Positions 42,913 through 54,841 of a stretch of DNA of 64,000 nt are shown here, in pieces. A program made the translations under genes and the position numbers. Position 1 is the stretch's first letter. Each line of letters starts with the position of its first letter. The notes under the pieces were generated by a model. The model was not told the DNA's origin, did no database searches, and saw nothing but the letters and a program-made list of their open reading frames with translations. The DNA comes from Streptomyces sp. CB03234 (GTDB lineage Bacteria; Actinomycetota; Actinomycetes; Streptomycetales; Streptomycetaceae), in NCBI RefSeq assembly GCF_001905885.1, contig NZ_LIYH01000002.1:983591-1047590 (forward strand). Direction: 5' to 3'.

Positions 42913-44295
42913 TCACGGGGTGGTGGTCTGCGCGGCCAGGCGGCGGATGGCCGCCATCGGGACCGGGAGCCAGTCGGGGCGGTGCCGGGCCTCGTACACG
43001 ACCTCGTACACGGCCTTGTCGGTCTCGTACGCGCGCAGCAGCGCGGGTTCGGCGCGCGGGTCGGTGCCCGAGGCCTCGGCGTACCCGGTGCAGTACGCGT
43101 CGCGGCACCGCTCGGCCCAGTCCGGGTTCCAGGGGCGGTAGGAGCGGGCCGCGTAGTCGAAGGAGCGGAGCATGCCGGCCACGTCGCGCACCGGGGGCTG
43201 GGGGCGGCGGCGCTCGGCGAGCGGCTTCGCGGGCTCACCCTCGAAGTCGATCACCGACCAGTCGCCGTCCTGGGTACGCAGGGTCTGGCCGAGGTGCAGG
43301 TCGCCGTGGACCCGCTGGGCCCGCCACAGCCGGCTGCCCGACGGCAGGTCGCCGACCGCCTCGAACGCGGCGCGCAGCCCGGGGACGTACGGCATCAGCG
43401 CGGGCACCGCCTGCGCGGCGGCGTCCAGGCGGCGGCTCATCGCGTGGACCAGGTTCTCGGTCTGCGGGCGGCCCAGCGCGACGGTCGGCAGGGCGTCCGC
43501 GAGGGCGGTGTGCACCTCGGCGGTGGCCCGGCCGAGCGCCCGCGCCTCGGTGGTGAAGTCCCGTCCGGCGCCGAGGGCGTCCAGGGCGAGCTGCCAGCCG
43601 TCCTGGGAGCCGCGCAGATAGGGCTGGAGGACGCCCAGGGTGCTGGCTTCCGGGCGGCCGTTGCCGGTCTCGTACCAGGCGACGGGCGCGGGGACCCGGG
43701 TGCAGCCGGCGCGGGCGAGCGCGAGCGGCAGCTCCAGGTCCGGGTTGGCGCCCGGGTAGACCCGGCGGAAGACCTTGAGAATGTACGAATCTCCGTACAC
43801 GAGCGAGGAGTTGGACTGCTCGGTGTCCAGGACGCGGGGGGTCAGCCCCTCCGGGATGGCGACGGTCCGGGAGAACCGCAGCGGACCCATGGGGCCGGGG
43901 GTGCGCAATCGTTCCAGCAGCAGCGCCGCGAGCCGGGGGTCGCTCAGCCCCTCGTAGATCGTGCGCCCGGCGAGCGGCCCGTCCGGGACGTGGCCGATCA
44001 GGGCGGAGGCGAGCTGGGGCGGCAGGCTGTTCCGTACGCCCAGCAGCAGCTGGTAGCAGTCGGCCTGGACGGCGGTGGTGAGGCCCGGCTGCTGGACCCG
44101 CACGAGCAGGTGGAGCAGGCCGGGTCCGGTGGTGTCGAGCGGGAGCAGTTCGGTGGCCGAGACGAGGGCGAACCCCGTGACGGGGCGCCCCTTCCCGGCG
44201 AACCAGCGCTGGCGCGGCAGCCATTCGTGGAGCAGGGGCACCAGTGAGGGGAGCAGGGCGACCGGGGCCCGGGCGGTGGATGCGGTCTCCGACAT
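42913..44295 (-). CDS. pep2: Maltokinase Pep2/Mak1
   Basis: 460 residues. It phosphorylates maltose with ATP to alpha-maltose-1-phosphate, the GlgE donor. Kinase-like motifs: N-terminal cap LHEWLPRQRWFAGKGRPV, phosphate/ATP region QSNSSLVYGDSYILKVFRRV, catalytic loop VHGDLHLGQTL (near residue 328) and metal-binding VIDFEGEPAKPLAERR. ATG 44295 follows GGGAAAGGA. It is separated from treS by a 184-nt gap with a terminator-like hairpin, so pep2-glgB may have its own promoter. Confidence 0.95.
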   Translation of the reverse strand: MSETASTARAPVALLPSLVPLLHEWLPRQRWFAGKGRPVTGFALVSATELLPLDTTGPGLLHLLVRVQQPGLTTAVQADCYQLLLGVRNSLPPQLASALIGHVPDGPLAGRTIYEGLSDPRLAALLLERLRTPGPMGPLRFSRTVAIPEGLTPRVLDTEQSNSSLVYGDSYILKVFRRVYPGANPDLELPLALARAGCTRVPAPVAWYETGNGRPEASTLGVLQPYLRGSQDGWQLALDALGAGRDFTTEARALGRATAEVHTALADALPTVALGRPQTENLVHAMSRRLDAAAQAVPALMPYVPGLRAAFEAVGDLPSGSRLWRAQRVHGDLHLGQTLRTQDGDWSVIDFEGEPAKPLAERRRPQPPVRDVAGMLRSFDYAARSYRPWNPDWAERCRDAYCTGYAEASGTDPRAEPALLRAYETDKAVYEVVYEARHRPDWLPVPMAAIRRLAAQTTTP

Positions 44296-44444
44296 GGCAG
44301 CGCGTCCTTTCCCCGGGCACTACGAAATGCACAGAACGTGCAGAGTGTCCCGGAATGCGGCGAGTGCTGTCCGGCTGTGCGGGACGTGTCGGGCGGGGAT
44401 GGTCGAGATAGACCCGAATCGACGTATGAGGGGGAGAGTGCCCA

Positions 44445-44471
44445 GGGCGGGGCGCCGGAAACGCCCCGCCC
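44445..44471 (-). terminator. Terminator-like hairpin between treS and pep2
   Basis: Perfect 10-bp stem GGGCGGGGCG (44445-44454) and CGCCCCGCCC (44462-44471) with a 7-nt loop, 8 nt beyond the treS stop on the minus strand. Confidence 0.7.
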
Positions 44472-44479
44472 CGATGTCC

Positions 44480-47007
<2,528 letters not shown>

Positions 47008-47011
<4 letters not shown>

Positions 47012-49002
47012 GATGTGGGTGACCCTCCGATCGGCGGGGACGGTCGCAGGACGAGGATGTGCGCGGGCGTGACACCCGGCTCGAGGCGCACATAGTTGGC
47101 CCTGCCCCAGTGATAGGTCTCGCCGGTGAGCTCATCGCGCACCGGCACGGTCTCGTGCCAGTCGAGGCCGAGCTCCGGCATGTCCAACGACACCGTCGCC
47201 TCGTGGGTGTGGCGCGGATCGAGGTTGACGACCGTCAGAACAATGTTCGAGCCCGCTCGCTTGCTGTACGCGATGACGGCGTCGTTGTCGGCGTGGTGGA
47301 AGTGCACCGAGCGCAGCTGCCGCAGCGCGGCGTTGCGGCGCCTGATCCGGTTGAGGGTGGTGATCAGCGGCGCGATGGTGCGGCCCTCGCGTTCGGCCGA
47401 CTCCCAGTCGCGGGGGCGGAGTTGGTACTTCTCCGAGTCCAGGTACTCCTCGCTGCCCTCCCGTACGGGCGTGTTCTCGCACAGCTCGTACCCGGCGTAC
47501 ACGCCCCACGTCGGGGACATCGTCGCGGCCAGGATCGCGCGTGCCTCGAAGGCGGGGCGGCCGCCGTGCTGGAGGTAGGCGTGCAGGATGTCCGGGGTGT
47601 TGACGAAGAAGTTGGGCCGCATGCAGGCGGCGGCGTCGCCGGACAACTCGGTGAGGTACTCGGTCAGCTCCTGCTTGGTGTTGCGCCAGGTGAAGTACGT
47701 GTACGACTGCTGGAAGCCGATCGCGCCGAGGGTGTGCATCATCGCGGGCCGGGTGAACGCCTCGGCCAGGAAGATCACGTCCGGGTCGGTCTTGTTGATG
47801 GCGCCGATGACCTTCTCCCAGAAGACGACCGGCTTGGTGTGCGGGTTGTCGACGCGGAAGATGCGTACGCCGTGGGCCATCCAGTGGCGCAGCACGCGCA
47901 GCGTCTCGCGGACGATGCCCCGCATGTCCTTGTCAAACGCGATCGGGTAGATGTCCTGGTACTTCTTCGGGGGGTTCTCGGCGTACGCGATGGTCCCGTC
48001 GGCCCGGTGGTGGAACCAGGCCGGGCGCTTGGTGACCCACGGGTGGTCCGGCGAGCACTGCAGGGCGAAGTCCAGGGCCACCTCCAGACGGAGTTCGCGC
48101 GCGCGTTCGACGAAGGCGTCGAAGTCCTCGATGGTGCCCAGGTCGGGGTGGACCGCGTCGTGGCCGCCCTCGGGGGAGCCGATCGCCCACGGCACGCCGA
48201 CGTCGTCGGGGCCGGCCGTGAGGGTGTTGTTGGGGCCCTTGCGGTGGGTGGTGCCGATGGGGTGGATGGGCGGCAGGTATACGACATCGAAGCCCATCGC
48301 GGCGATGGCCGGAAGCCGCTCGGCGGCGGTACGGAAGGTCCCCGAGACCAGTCGGCCGTTCTCGACGCGGGCGCCCTCGGAGCGGGGGAACATCTCGTAC
48401 CAGGACCCGAACAGCGCCCGCTCGCGCTCCACCAGCAGCGGCAACGGCCGTGACGCGGTGACCAGTTCGCGCAGCGGGTGCGCCGCCAGCGCCTCGACCG
48501 CCTCCGTGCCGAGCGCGGCGGCGAGCCGGTCCTCGGGGGAGCGCCGCTGGTCGCGCAGCGCGTCCACCACGGCGAGCACCGCCTCGCGGCCCTCGCCCTT
48601 CGGTACGCCGTCGGCGGCCCGCTCGTGCAGGGCGGCGCCCTCGGCGAGGACCAGGGCGGTGTCGATGCCGGCCGGGATCTTGATGCCGGCGGTGTGCCGC
48701 CAGGTGGCGATGGGGTCGCCCCACGCCTCGACGAAGTACGTCCACCGCCCTTCGGCCGTTGGAGTGACCTCGGCGCCCCAGCGGTCGGTGCCGGGCGCCA
48801 GTTCCCGCATCGGGGTGAACGGGCCCGGGTGTCCGGCCGGGTCCGTCAGGACGACATTGGCGGCCACGGCGTCGTGACCTTCACGGAACACCGTGGCCGT
48901 AATCTGGAAGGTTTCGCCGACCACCGCCTTGGCGGGCCTTCTGCCGCAGTCGACGAGCGGGCGTACATCGAGAACGGGAATGCGACCAATCAGCGAGTTC
49001 AC
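47008..49002 (-). CDS. glgE: Maltosyltransferase GlgE
   Basis: 664 residues. It transfers maltosyl units from alpha-maltose-1-phosphate to linear alpha-glucan. N-terminal beta domains ([25 protein letters not shown]), a helical insertion, then the GH13_3 barrel with [28 protein letters not shown], nucleophile in [13 protein letters not shown] (Asp about 385), acid/base in [11 protein letters not shown] (Glu about 414) and NFFVNTPDI. The GTG at 49002 is preferred to the longer ORF (start 49080) because AGGTGA lies 5 nt ahead and the family begins close to [10 protein letters not shown]. It is first gene of glgE-treS. In S. coelicolor glgP is recalled as the divergent neighbour; here about 8 kb intervenes. 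Confidence 0.96.
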
Positions 49003-49190
49003 GGCATCACCTGAGGGTTGCGTACGGGGTATCGCTCTTTGTACTTGCTCCGTTGGCGAGTGGCAGGGCGCAGGCATCACCGCTCCTGTCCGGGTTCACT
49101 CGGGTGGGCGGGTACCGGAGGAGCCCTACCCACACCCTTCGGGTGGGCAATCCGGCGCGTTGTTAACTACTCAGGCGTAGCCGGACACGA

Positions 49191-49234
49191 CGAGAACCGG
49201 CCCCGTTCGGGTGGAAAAACGGGACCGGTTCTCG
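49191..49234. terminator. Hairpin terminator between glgE and the NmrA-like gene
   Basis: Outer 10-bp stem CGAGAACCGG (49191-49200) with CCGGTTCTCG (49225-49234) and an inner CCCGTT/AACGGG stem. It lies 22 nt beyond the stop of the minus-strand NmrA-like gene. Confidence 0.75.
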
Positions 49235-49255
49235 CTCGGGTGTGTCCAGTGGCGT

Positions 49256-50221
49256 TCAGGTGAGCGTCTGGGCGTCCTGCTCCTCCGGGTCGTTCGCCCA
49301 GATCTGCCACGGCTGGCGGGACACCCACTCGTCGACCGGCGTGGGCGCCAGCGTCAACATGGAGGCCGACACGCCGTCGTCACCCGCCATCAGCAGCGGC
49401 TCCTGTCCCGACGCCATGTAGTGGTAGATGCCCGCCACCCCGGCCGCCGCGGCCGGGCCGATCGCCTGCGCCAGGCCCTGCTCGAAGACGTGCGGCGCCA
49501 GTGCCCGGTAACGCACCACGCGCCCCAGCCCCCGGCCGAACTGCTCCGCCAGCTCATCTCCCGTCAGGGCCCGCACGCCGCCGATGTCGTACGTCCGCCC
49601 CTCCGCGCCGTCCACGGTGAGCGCCGCGTACACCGCCTCCGCGAGGTCCCGGTGCGACAGCCACGCGGTGGGCACGTCGGCCGGCAGCGGATAGGCGAGG
49701 ATGCCCTCATTGACCAGCGCCGGGCCGTTCCACGGGCTGAAGAGGTTGTCCAGGTAGACCGGCGGGCGCAGCACCACCAGCGGTACGCCGCTCTCCCGCA
49801 GCACCTCCTCGGCGATCCGGCGCGTCTCGAACGCCGCCACGTCGGTGGACGCGCGGGGGACGCGAGTGTTGGCGTTGTAGACCAGCCGCCGTACGCCGGC
49901 CTCCACGGCCGCCTCCGCGATGTTGCGGGCGTAGGCGCGCACCTGCTCGGTCTCGTACACCAGCGGCATCACCACCGCGGCGTGCGTCGCCCCGGTGAAC
50001 AGCTGCCGTACGGCCTCGGCGTCGCCCAGGTCGCCGGTGGCGCACGAGACGCCGGGCAGCGGCGGCCGGTCGCCCTCGGGGCGACGGGAGAGCGTACGCA
50101 CCCGGTGGTCACGCTCGGTGAGCAGGCGGGCGACCGCGCCGCCCTGGAAACCGGTCGCGCCGACGACCGCCACGCGCATCTGATTCTGCTCGGACATTGG
50201 CTCCGACGTCTGCTCCGACAT
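49256..50221 (-). CDS. NmrA-like NAD(P)-binding protein
   Basis: 321 residues. After a short repeated leader (MSEQTSEPMSEQNQ) a Rossmann fold starts MRVAVVGATGFQGGAVARLLTERDHRVRTLSRRPEG, with the NmrA/NAD-epimerase pattern (ATHAAVVMPLVYE; VRRLVYNANTRVPRA; LVVLRPPVYLDNLFSPW) and no classical YxxxK triad. It may be a reductase of the isoflavone-reductase type or a redox-sensing regulator. It is divergent from the AraC gene and sits at the glgE-side edge of the accessory island. Confidence 0.85.
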   Translation of the reverse strand: MSEQTSEPMSEQNQMRVAVVGATGFQGGAVARLLTERDHRVRTLSRRPEGDRPPLPGVSCATGDLGDAEAVRQLFTGATHAAVVMPLVYETEQVRAYARNIAEAAVEAGVRRLVYNANTRVPRASTDVAAFETRRIAEEVLRESGVPLVVLRPPVYLDNLFSPWNGPALVNEGILAYPLPADVPTAWLSHRDLAEAVYAALTVDGAEGRTYDIGGVRALTGDELAEQFGRGLGRVVRYRALAPHVFEQGLAQAIGPAAAAGVAGIYHYMASGQEPLLMAGDDGVSASMLTLAPTPVDEWVSRQPWQIWANDPEEQDAQTLT

Positions 50222-50338
50222 ATGCCTGATTGGCCCTTCGATAGGGTGTGACTGCTGCCATGACGGCTCCTCACAGGCTGGCGGCGGCGGCTTTGGCCGA
50301 TCAATTAACAATTCGGGGCGGGGGTTGAAGGATCGTCC

Positions 50339-51313
50339 ATGGACACCGTGCGCACCGAAACCGGTAACAACGACGCCCGGAACGACGACCTCCTCAGTGA
50401 GCTGCTGCAACCGCTGCGGCTCACCGGCGTCTTCGACAGCCGCTGGCACGTCCGCGCCCCCTGGGCGATCGAGGGCGACGCCGAGCAGGGCTGCGCCATC
50501 CTCCACTACATCGTCGAGGGCGGCTGCTGGATCACCGCCGAGGGCCAGTCGGCCCATGAACTGCGCGCCGGTGACCTGGCGGTCTTCCCCACCGGGACCG
50601 CGCACCGGCTTTCCGACCGGCCCGACCGGCAGGGCGTACCGCTCAAGGCGGTGCTGCCCGAGCGGCAGCCGGGCACCTCGGGCGAGATCCGCATCGGCGG
50701 CACGGGGCCGGAGAGCCGGCTGCTGTGCGCCGGGCTGCACTACGACGCCAGCGCCGCCACAGGTCTGTACAAGGCGCTGCCCTGGGCGCTGGTGCTGGAC
50801 GGCACCCAGGTCGACCGGGAACCGCTGCTGCGCGACACCCTGCGGCTGCTGGCCGCCCCCGACCGGCCCGTCGGCCCCGGCGACCGGCTGATCACGCTGC
50901 GGGCCTTCGAGATGGCCCTGGTGCTCGCGCTGCGCCCGCTGCTGCGGGAGTTCGCCGAGAACCCGGCCTCCCTGCCGGTGCTGCGCCACCCGGGCGTCAG
51001 CCGCGCCCTGGTGATGATCGCGACCCGGTTCGCCGAGCCGTGGACCATCGAGTCGCTGGCCCGCGAGGTCGGCATGTCCCGCTCCGCGTTCACGGCCGCG
51101 TTCCGCGCGCTGGTCGGGGAGGCCCCGGCGCGGCACCTGACCGGGCGGCGCATGCAGGAGGCGGCGCGGCTGCTCGGCGAGACGTCCCTGCCGCAGTCGG
51201 CGGTGCCGCAGCGGGTCGGCTACCAGAGCGCGGTCGGTTTCCACCTTGCGTTCCGCAAATGGTTCGGCGTCACTCCGGGTGAGTACCGGGCGGGTGCGGC
51301 AAGTGCCGCGTAA
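50339..51313 (+). CDS. AraC-family regulator with cupin domain
   Basis: 324 residues. The N-terminal cupin-like sensor (WHVRAPWAIEGDAEQGCAILHYIVEGGCWIT; ELRAGDLAVFPTGTAHRL) is followed by the two C-terminal AraC helix-turn-helix motifs (WTIESLAREVGMSRSAFTAAFRALVGEAPARHL and VPQRVGYQSAVGFHLAFRKWFGVTPGEYR). It stands immediately upstream of the HpaB-like operon in the same direction, so it is the likely pathway activator. The substrate or product could be the ligand. Confidence 0.92.
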   Translation: MDTVRTETGNNDARNDDLLSELLQPLRLTGVFDSRWHVRAPWAIEGDAEQGCAILHYIVEGGCWITAEGQSAHELRAGDLAVFPTGTAHRLSDRPDRQGVPLKAVLPERQPGTSGEIRIGGTGPESRLLCAGLHYDASAATGLYKALPWALVLDGTQVDREPLLRDTLRLLAAPDRPVGPGDRLITLRAFEMALVLALRPLLREFAENPASLPVLRHPGVSRALVMIATRFAEPWTIESLAREVGMSRSAFTAAFRALVGEAPARHLTGRRMQEAARLLGETSLPQSAVPQRVGYQSAVGFHLAFRKWFGVTPGEYRAGAASAA

Positions 51314-51431
51314 TGGTTTTCGGAAGCTGACTGGCCGGTTCTTAAGGACCATTGGACGGACGTTCATTGCCGAAGGTGTGGACCAACGGACAGGCTCTGC
51401 TGCGGCAATGGCATCCGCAAGAGGAGAAAAG

Positions 51432-52883
51432 GTGACGAGGTCCGGTCACGAGTATCTGGCGTCGCTGCGCGACGGCCGGGAGATCTGGCTCGACGGGGAG
51501 CGGGTCGAGGACGTGACCTCGCACCCGGCGTTCCGCAACACCGCCGCCTCGATCGCCCGCCTGTACGACCTGGCGCACGACTCCGAGCACACCCCGGTCC
51601 TCACGCAGGGCGGCGTCCACCGCGCGTACGCGATCCCGCGTTCGTACGAGGACCTCGTGGCGCGCCGTGAGGCGTACAAGGTGTGGGCGGAGGCGAGCTT
51701 CGGCTTCCTGGGCCGCACGCCCGACTACATGGCGGGCGGCGCGGCGGGCTTCGCGGCGCTGCCGTCGCTGTTCCGGACGGAAGGCTACGACGGTTCCGCC
51801 GCCGCCCTCGCGTACCACCGGCGGCTCGCCGAGGGCGACCTGTACCCGACCTTCACCATCACCAACCCGCAGATCGACCGGACCAGGTCCGCCTCCGAGC
51901 AGGAGGAGGACGACCTGGTGGTGCGGGTGGTCGCCGAGAAGGACGGCGGGATCGTGGTGCGCGGCGCCAAGATGATCGGCACCGCGGCGGTCTTCGGCAA
52001 CGAGGTGATCGTCGGCACGATCGAGCCGCTCGCCCCGCAGGACGTCGAGCACGCGGTGTGCTTCTCGGTGCCGATCGACACCCCGGGCCTGAAGTTCATC
52101 TCCCGTACGTCGTACGAGGCGCAGGCGCGCAGCGTCTTCGACAACCCGCTCTCCTCGCGTTTCGACGAGAACGACGCGCTGCTCGTGTGCGACGACGTGT
52201 TCGTGCCGTGGGAGCGGGTACTGGCCTACCGGAACGTGGACGTGTCGTTCGGCATGTGGTGGCGGACCCCCGCATACCTGAACTTCGTGCACCAGGCCGC
52301 GACGCGGTTCTGGACGAAGCTGGAGTTCCTCACCGGTGTCGCGATCCTGATCACCAAGGCCAACAACACCTACCAACTGCCGCCCGTCACCCAGGCGATC
52401 GGCCGCCTCCTCGGCCGCGTCGCGCAGGCCAAGGCGTTCGTGCTGGCGGCGGAGGCGTCGTACGAGGAGGTCGACGGCGGGCGTGGCGGTGTCGCGCCGG
52501 GCAAGGACATCTCGTTCGCGCAGCGCATCATGGCGGGTGAGCTGTACCCGCAGGCCGTCCAGGAGATCAAGCTCCTGGCGGGCGGCGGCGTCATCCAACT
52601 GCCCGCGTCCGGCGAGGACCTGCTGCACCCGGAGCTGGGCCCGCTGGTCCGCAAGTACATCCGCTCGCCCGGCACCCCGGCCGAGGACCGCGTGAAGCTG
52701 CTGAAGCTGGCGTGGGACGCGCTGGGCTCGGAGTTCGCGGGCCGCCACGAACAGTACGAACGCTTCTACCACGGCGCCCCGCACGTCTATCTCATGCAAC
52801 AGGCCTGGGAGGGCGACGCCCCGGCGTGCGAAGCCCTGGCCCAGGCCTGCCTGGACGGCTACGACCTGAGGAGTACCCGATGA
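51432..52883 (+). CDS. HpaB-family FADH2-dependent monooxygenase
   Basis: 483 residues from the GTG at 51432 with GAGGAG 5 nt ahead. It has the 4-hydroxyphenylacetate 3-hydroxylase fold: YLASLRDGREIWLDGERVEDV at the start, FPTFTITNPQIDR-like YPTFTITNPQIDRTR, the flavin-binding region GAKMIGTAAVFGNEVIVG, and the hallmark DNPLSSRFDENDALLVCDDVFVPWERVL. Such enzymes hydroxylate phenols or similar aromatic rings using FADH2 from a separate reductase (HpaC type), which is not in this window. It is first gene of an apparent operon; its stop overlaps the start of the DPGW-repeat ORF. Confidence 0.9.
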   Translation: MTRSGHEYLASLRDGREIWLDGERVEDVTSHPAFRNTAASIARLYDLAHDSEHTPVLTQGGVHRAYAIPRSYEDLVARREAYKVWAEASFGFLGRTPDYMAGGAAGFAALPSLFRTEGYDGSAAALAYHRRLAEGDLYPTFTITNPQIDRTRSASEQEEDDLVVRVVAEKDGGIVVRGAKMIGTAAVFGNEVIVGTIEPLAPQDVEHAVCFSVPIDTPGLKFISRTSYEAQARSVFDNPLSSRFDENDALLVCDDVFVPWERVLAYRNVDVSFGMWWRTPAYLNFVHQAATRFWTKLEFLTGVAILITKANNTYQLPPVTQAIGRLLGRVAQAKAFVLAAEASYEEVDGGRGGVAPGKDISFAQRIMAGELYPQAVQEIKLLAGGGVIQLPASGEDLLHPELGPLVRKYIRSPGTPAEDRVKLLKLAWDALGSEFAGRHEQYERFYHGAPHVYLMQQAWEGDAPACEALAQACLDGYDLRSTR

Positions 52884-53389
52884 CCGGGCGGGCGGCGGCG
52901 ATGGACCGGCCCGACCGCGCGGTCCGTACTCCCGCGCTCGCCCCGGGCGGGCGGGCCCCGATTCCCCGTCCCACCCGTGCCGGGCACACGGCCCCGGCCC
53001 GGCCCGGCACGGCCGATCCGGGGTGGCACCGGGCCGGTGGCGCGGGTGACCCCGGTTGGCACCGGGGCGGTGGCGCCGCCTGTGCGCAGCCGGGGCGGGT
53101 GCGTGTGGCCGATCCGGGGTGGCACCGGGACGGTGGCGCGGGTGATCCGGGTTGGGACCGGAGGGGTTTCGCCGGTGATCCGGGTTGGGACCGGAGCCGT
53201 GGTCGCGCGGGTGCCGGTGCGTGGCGTGCGGGGGGCGGGGCGGCGGCGTCCGGCGGCCGGGTGGAGCGCGTGCTCCCGGCGGCCGGGCTGTCCGGGCGGT
53301 CCGGGGCGTCCATGCCGGGCGCGCCGTCGCGGTGGAGCCCGGCCGATCCGGGGTGGCATCGCCGCCCGGGGCGTGGGAGCCGTCGATGA
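52880..53389 (+). CDS. DPGW-repeat small protein, candidate RiPP precursor
   Basis: 169 residues. ATG 52880 overlaps the HpaB-like stop (ATGA) with GAGGAG 6 nt ahead, and its own stop overlaps the MFS start (ATGA). After a 45-residue leader come six DPGW(H/D)R motifs with D at residues 46, 57, 78, 89, 100 and 156; several repeat every 11 residues as DPGW-H/D-R-x-G-x-A-G. Between copies, the bases of the first 18 positions vary mainly at third codon positions (GAT/GAC, CCG/CCC, GGG/GGT) while Trp is invariant; the one change that alters protein is His to Asp. This supports translation in this frame. The composition is otherwise Gly/Arg/Ala-rich, so a drifting minisatellite is the alternative. 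Confidence 0.5.
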   Translation: MTGRAAAMDRPDRAVRTPALAPGGRAPIPRPTRAGHTAPARPGTADPGWHRAGGAGDPGWHRGGGAACAQPGRVRVADPGWHRDGGAGDPGWDRRGFAGDPGWDRSRGRAGAGAWRAGGGAAASGGRVERVLPAAGLSGRSGASMPGAPSRWSPADPGWHRRPGRGSRR

Positions 53390-54780
53390 GGGGGAGGTCC
53401 GAGAGCCGGCGCGGCGCGCTCGGGGTGCTGGCGGCGACGCAGCTGCTGATGATCATGGATACGGCGATCATCAACGTCGCCCTGCCGTCCGTCGGTGACG
53501 ACCTCGGGGCCGGGTCCGCCGGTCTGTCCTGGGTGGCCAACGCCTACCTCATCACCTTCGGCGGGCTGCTCCTCCTCGGTGGCCGCGCCGCCGACCTGTT
53601 CGGGCACCGGCGGCTGTTCATCGGCGGGCTCACCCTCCTCGCGGCCGCCTCCGCCGTCGGGGGGCTCGCGCAGTCCACCGGCGCGCTGATCGCCGCGCGC
53701 GCCGTGCAGGGCGTCGGGGCGGCGCTCGCCGCGGCCGCCGCGTTCGCGCTGCTGCTGATCCTCTTCCCGGACGGCCCCGCCCGGCACAAGGCGCTCGGCG
53801 CGTTCGCCGCGATGGGCGGGCTCGGCGGCGTCCTCGGCACCGTACTGGGCGGCGTCCTCACCGACCTGCTCGGCTGGCGCTCCACCTTCTGGCTGAACGT
53901 CGCCGTCGCCGCGGTGCTCGGCCTGCTCGCCCCGCGCCTGCTGAAGGGCGGCACCCGGGGCGCCGAGCGCGGCTTCGACCTGCTCGGCGCGCTCACCGCC
54001 ACCGGCGGCCTCGGCCTCGTCGCGTACGCGCTCGTCGGGCGCAGTCCCGTAGCGGGTGTGGCCGGCGCGGGGCTGCTCGCGCTGTTCGCCGTGACCGAGA
54101 CCCGCGTCGCCCGGCCCCTCGTCCCGCCCGCCGTACTCAAGCGGCCCGCGCTGCGCCTCGCCAACGGCCTCAGCGCGCTGGCCCAAATGGCGCTGTTCCC
54201 CATGTTCTTCCTGGTCAGCCTCTACCTGCAGAGCGTGCTCGGCCAGTCGCCGCTCGCCGGCGGACTCGGCTTGCTGCCGCTGTCCCTGGTCGTCGTCGCC
54301 ACCGCCCCGCTGACCGGCCGCCTCATCTTCCGCCTGGGCCTCGGCCGGACCATGACCCTCGGTTTCGGCCTGCTGCTGGCCGGCATGGTCTGGCTCGCCC
54401 TGGCCCTGAGCGCCCACGGAACGTTCGCCACCACCGTCCTCGCGCCCAGCCTCGTGCTGGGTGCCGCCCTGCCGCTGGTCATGGTCACCACCAATGTGGC
54501 CGCCACGGCAGAGGCCACGCCCGAGGAGACCGGTCTGGCCTCCGGGCTGATCAACACGAGCCAGCAGTTCGGATCCGTCCTGGGCCTGGCCGTTCTCGTG
54601 GCCGTGGCCACCACCCGTACCGGCACGGCCACACCCCAGGCCGAAACCGCGGGCTTCCAGGCGGCGCTGCTCGTCGGCGCCGCGTTCGCCGCCGCCGCCG
54701 CACTGCTGTCCGTACGGCTGAGCCTGCCCGCGCCCGCCCCGGCGCCGCCACGCCAGGACCGGGTGGGCGACCCGCGGTGA
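53386..54780 (+). CDS. DHA2-family MFS exporter
   Basis: 464 residues with about 12-14 TM helices. TM1 LGVLAATQLLMIMDTAIINVALPSVG, motif A LLLLGGRAADLFGHRRLFIGG, AARAVQGVGAALAAAAAFALLL, motif C GTVLGGVLTDLLGWRSTFWLN, and C-terminal NTSQQFGSVLGLAVLVAVA. ATG 53386 follows GGGAG and overlaps the stop of the DPGW-repeat ORF. It is the likely exporter of the island's product. Confidence 0.93.
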   Translation: MRGRSESRRGALGVLAATQLLMIMDTAIINVALPSVGDDLGAGSAGLSWVANAYLITFGGLLLLGGRAADLFGHRRLFIGGLTLLAAASAVGGLAQSTGALIAARAVQGVGAALAAAAAFALLLILFPDGPARHKALGAFAAMGGLGGVLGTVLGGVLTDLLGWRSTFWLNVAVAAVLGLLAPRLLKGGTRGAERGFDLLGALTATGGLGLVAYALVGRSPVAGVAGAGLLALFAVTETRVARPLVPPAVLKRPALRLANGLSALAQMALFPMFFLVSLYLQSVLGQSPLAGGLGLLPLSLVVVATAPLTGRLIFRLGLGRTMTLGFGLLLAGMVWLALALSAHGTFATTVLAPSLVLGAALPLVMVTTNVAATAEATPEETGLASGLINTSQQFGSVLGLAVLVAVATTRTGTATPQAETAGFQAALLVGAAFAAAAALLSVRLSLPAPAPAPPRQDRVGDPR

Positions 54781-54841
54781 CCGCCTGACCAGCGACCACC
54801 GCGCCACTCCCGAACCCACACTGCCCGAGGGGGGCATCCCG

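Noticed and set aside
53185..53385. In-frame upstream extension of the island MFS gene
   Set aside because: It lies in the repeat region; a good ribosome site and the TM1 start support 53386, and the repeats make better sense in the frame of the DPGW ORF.
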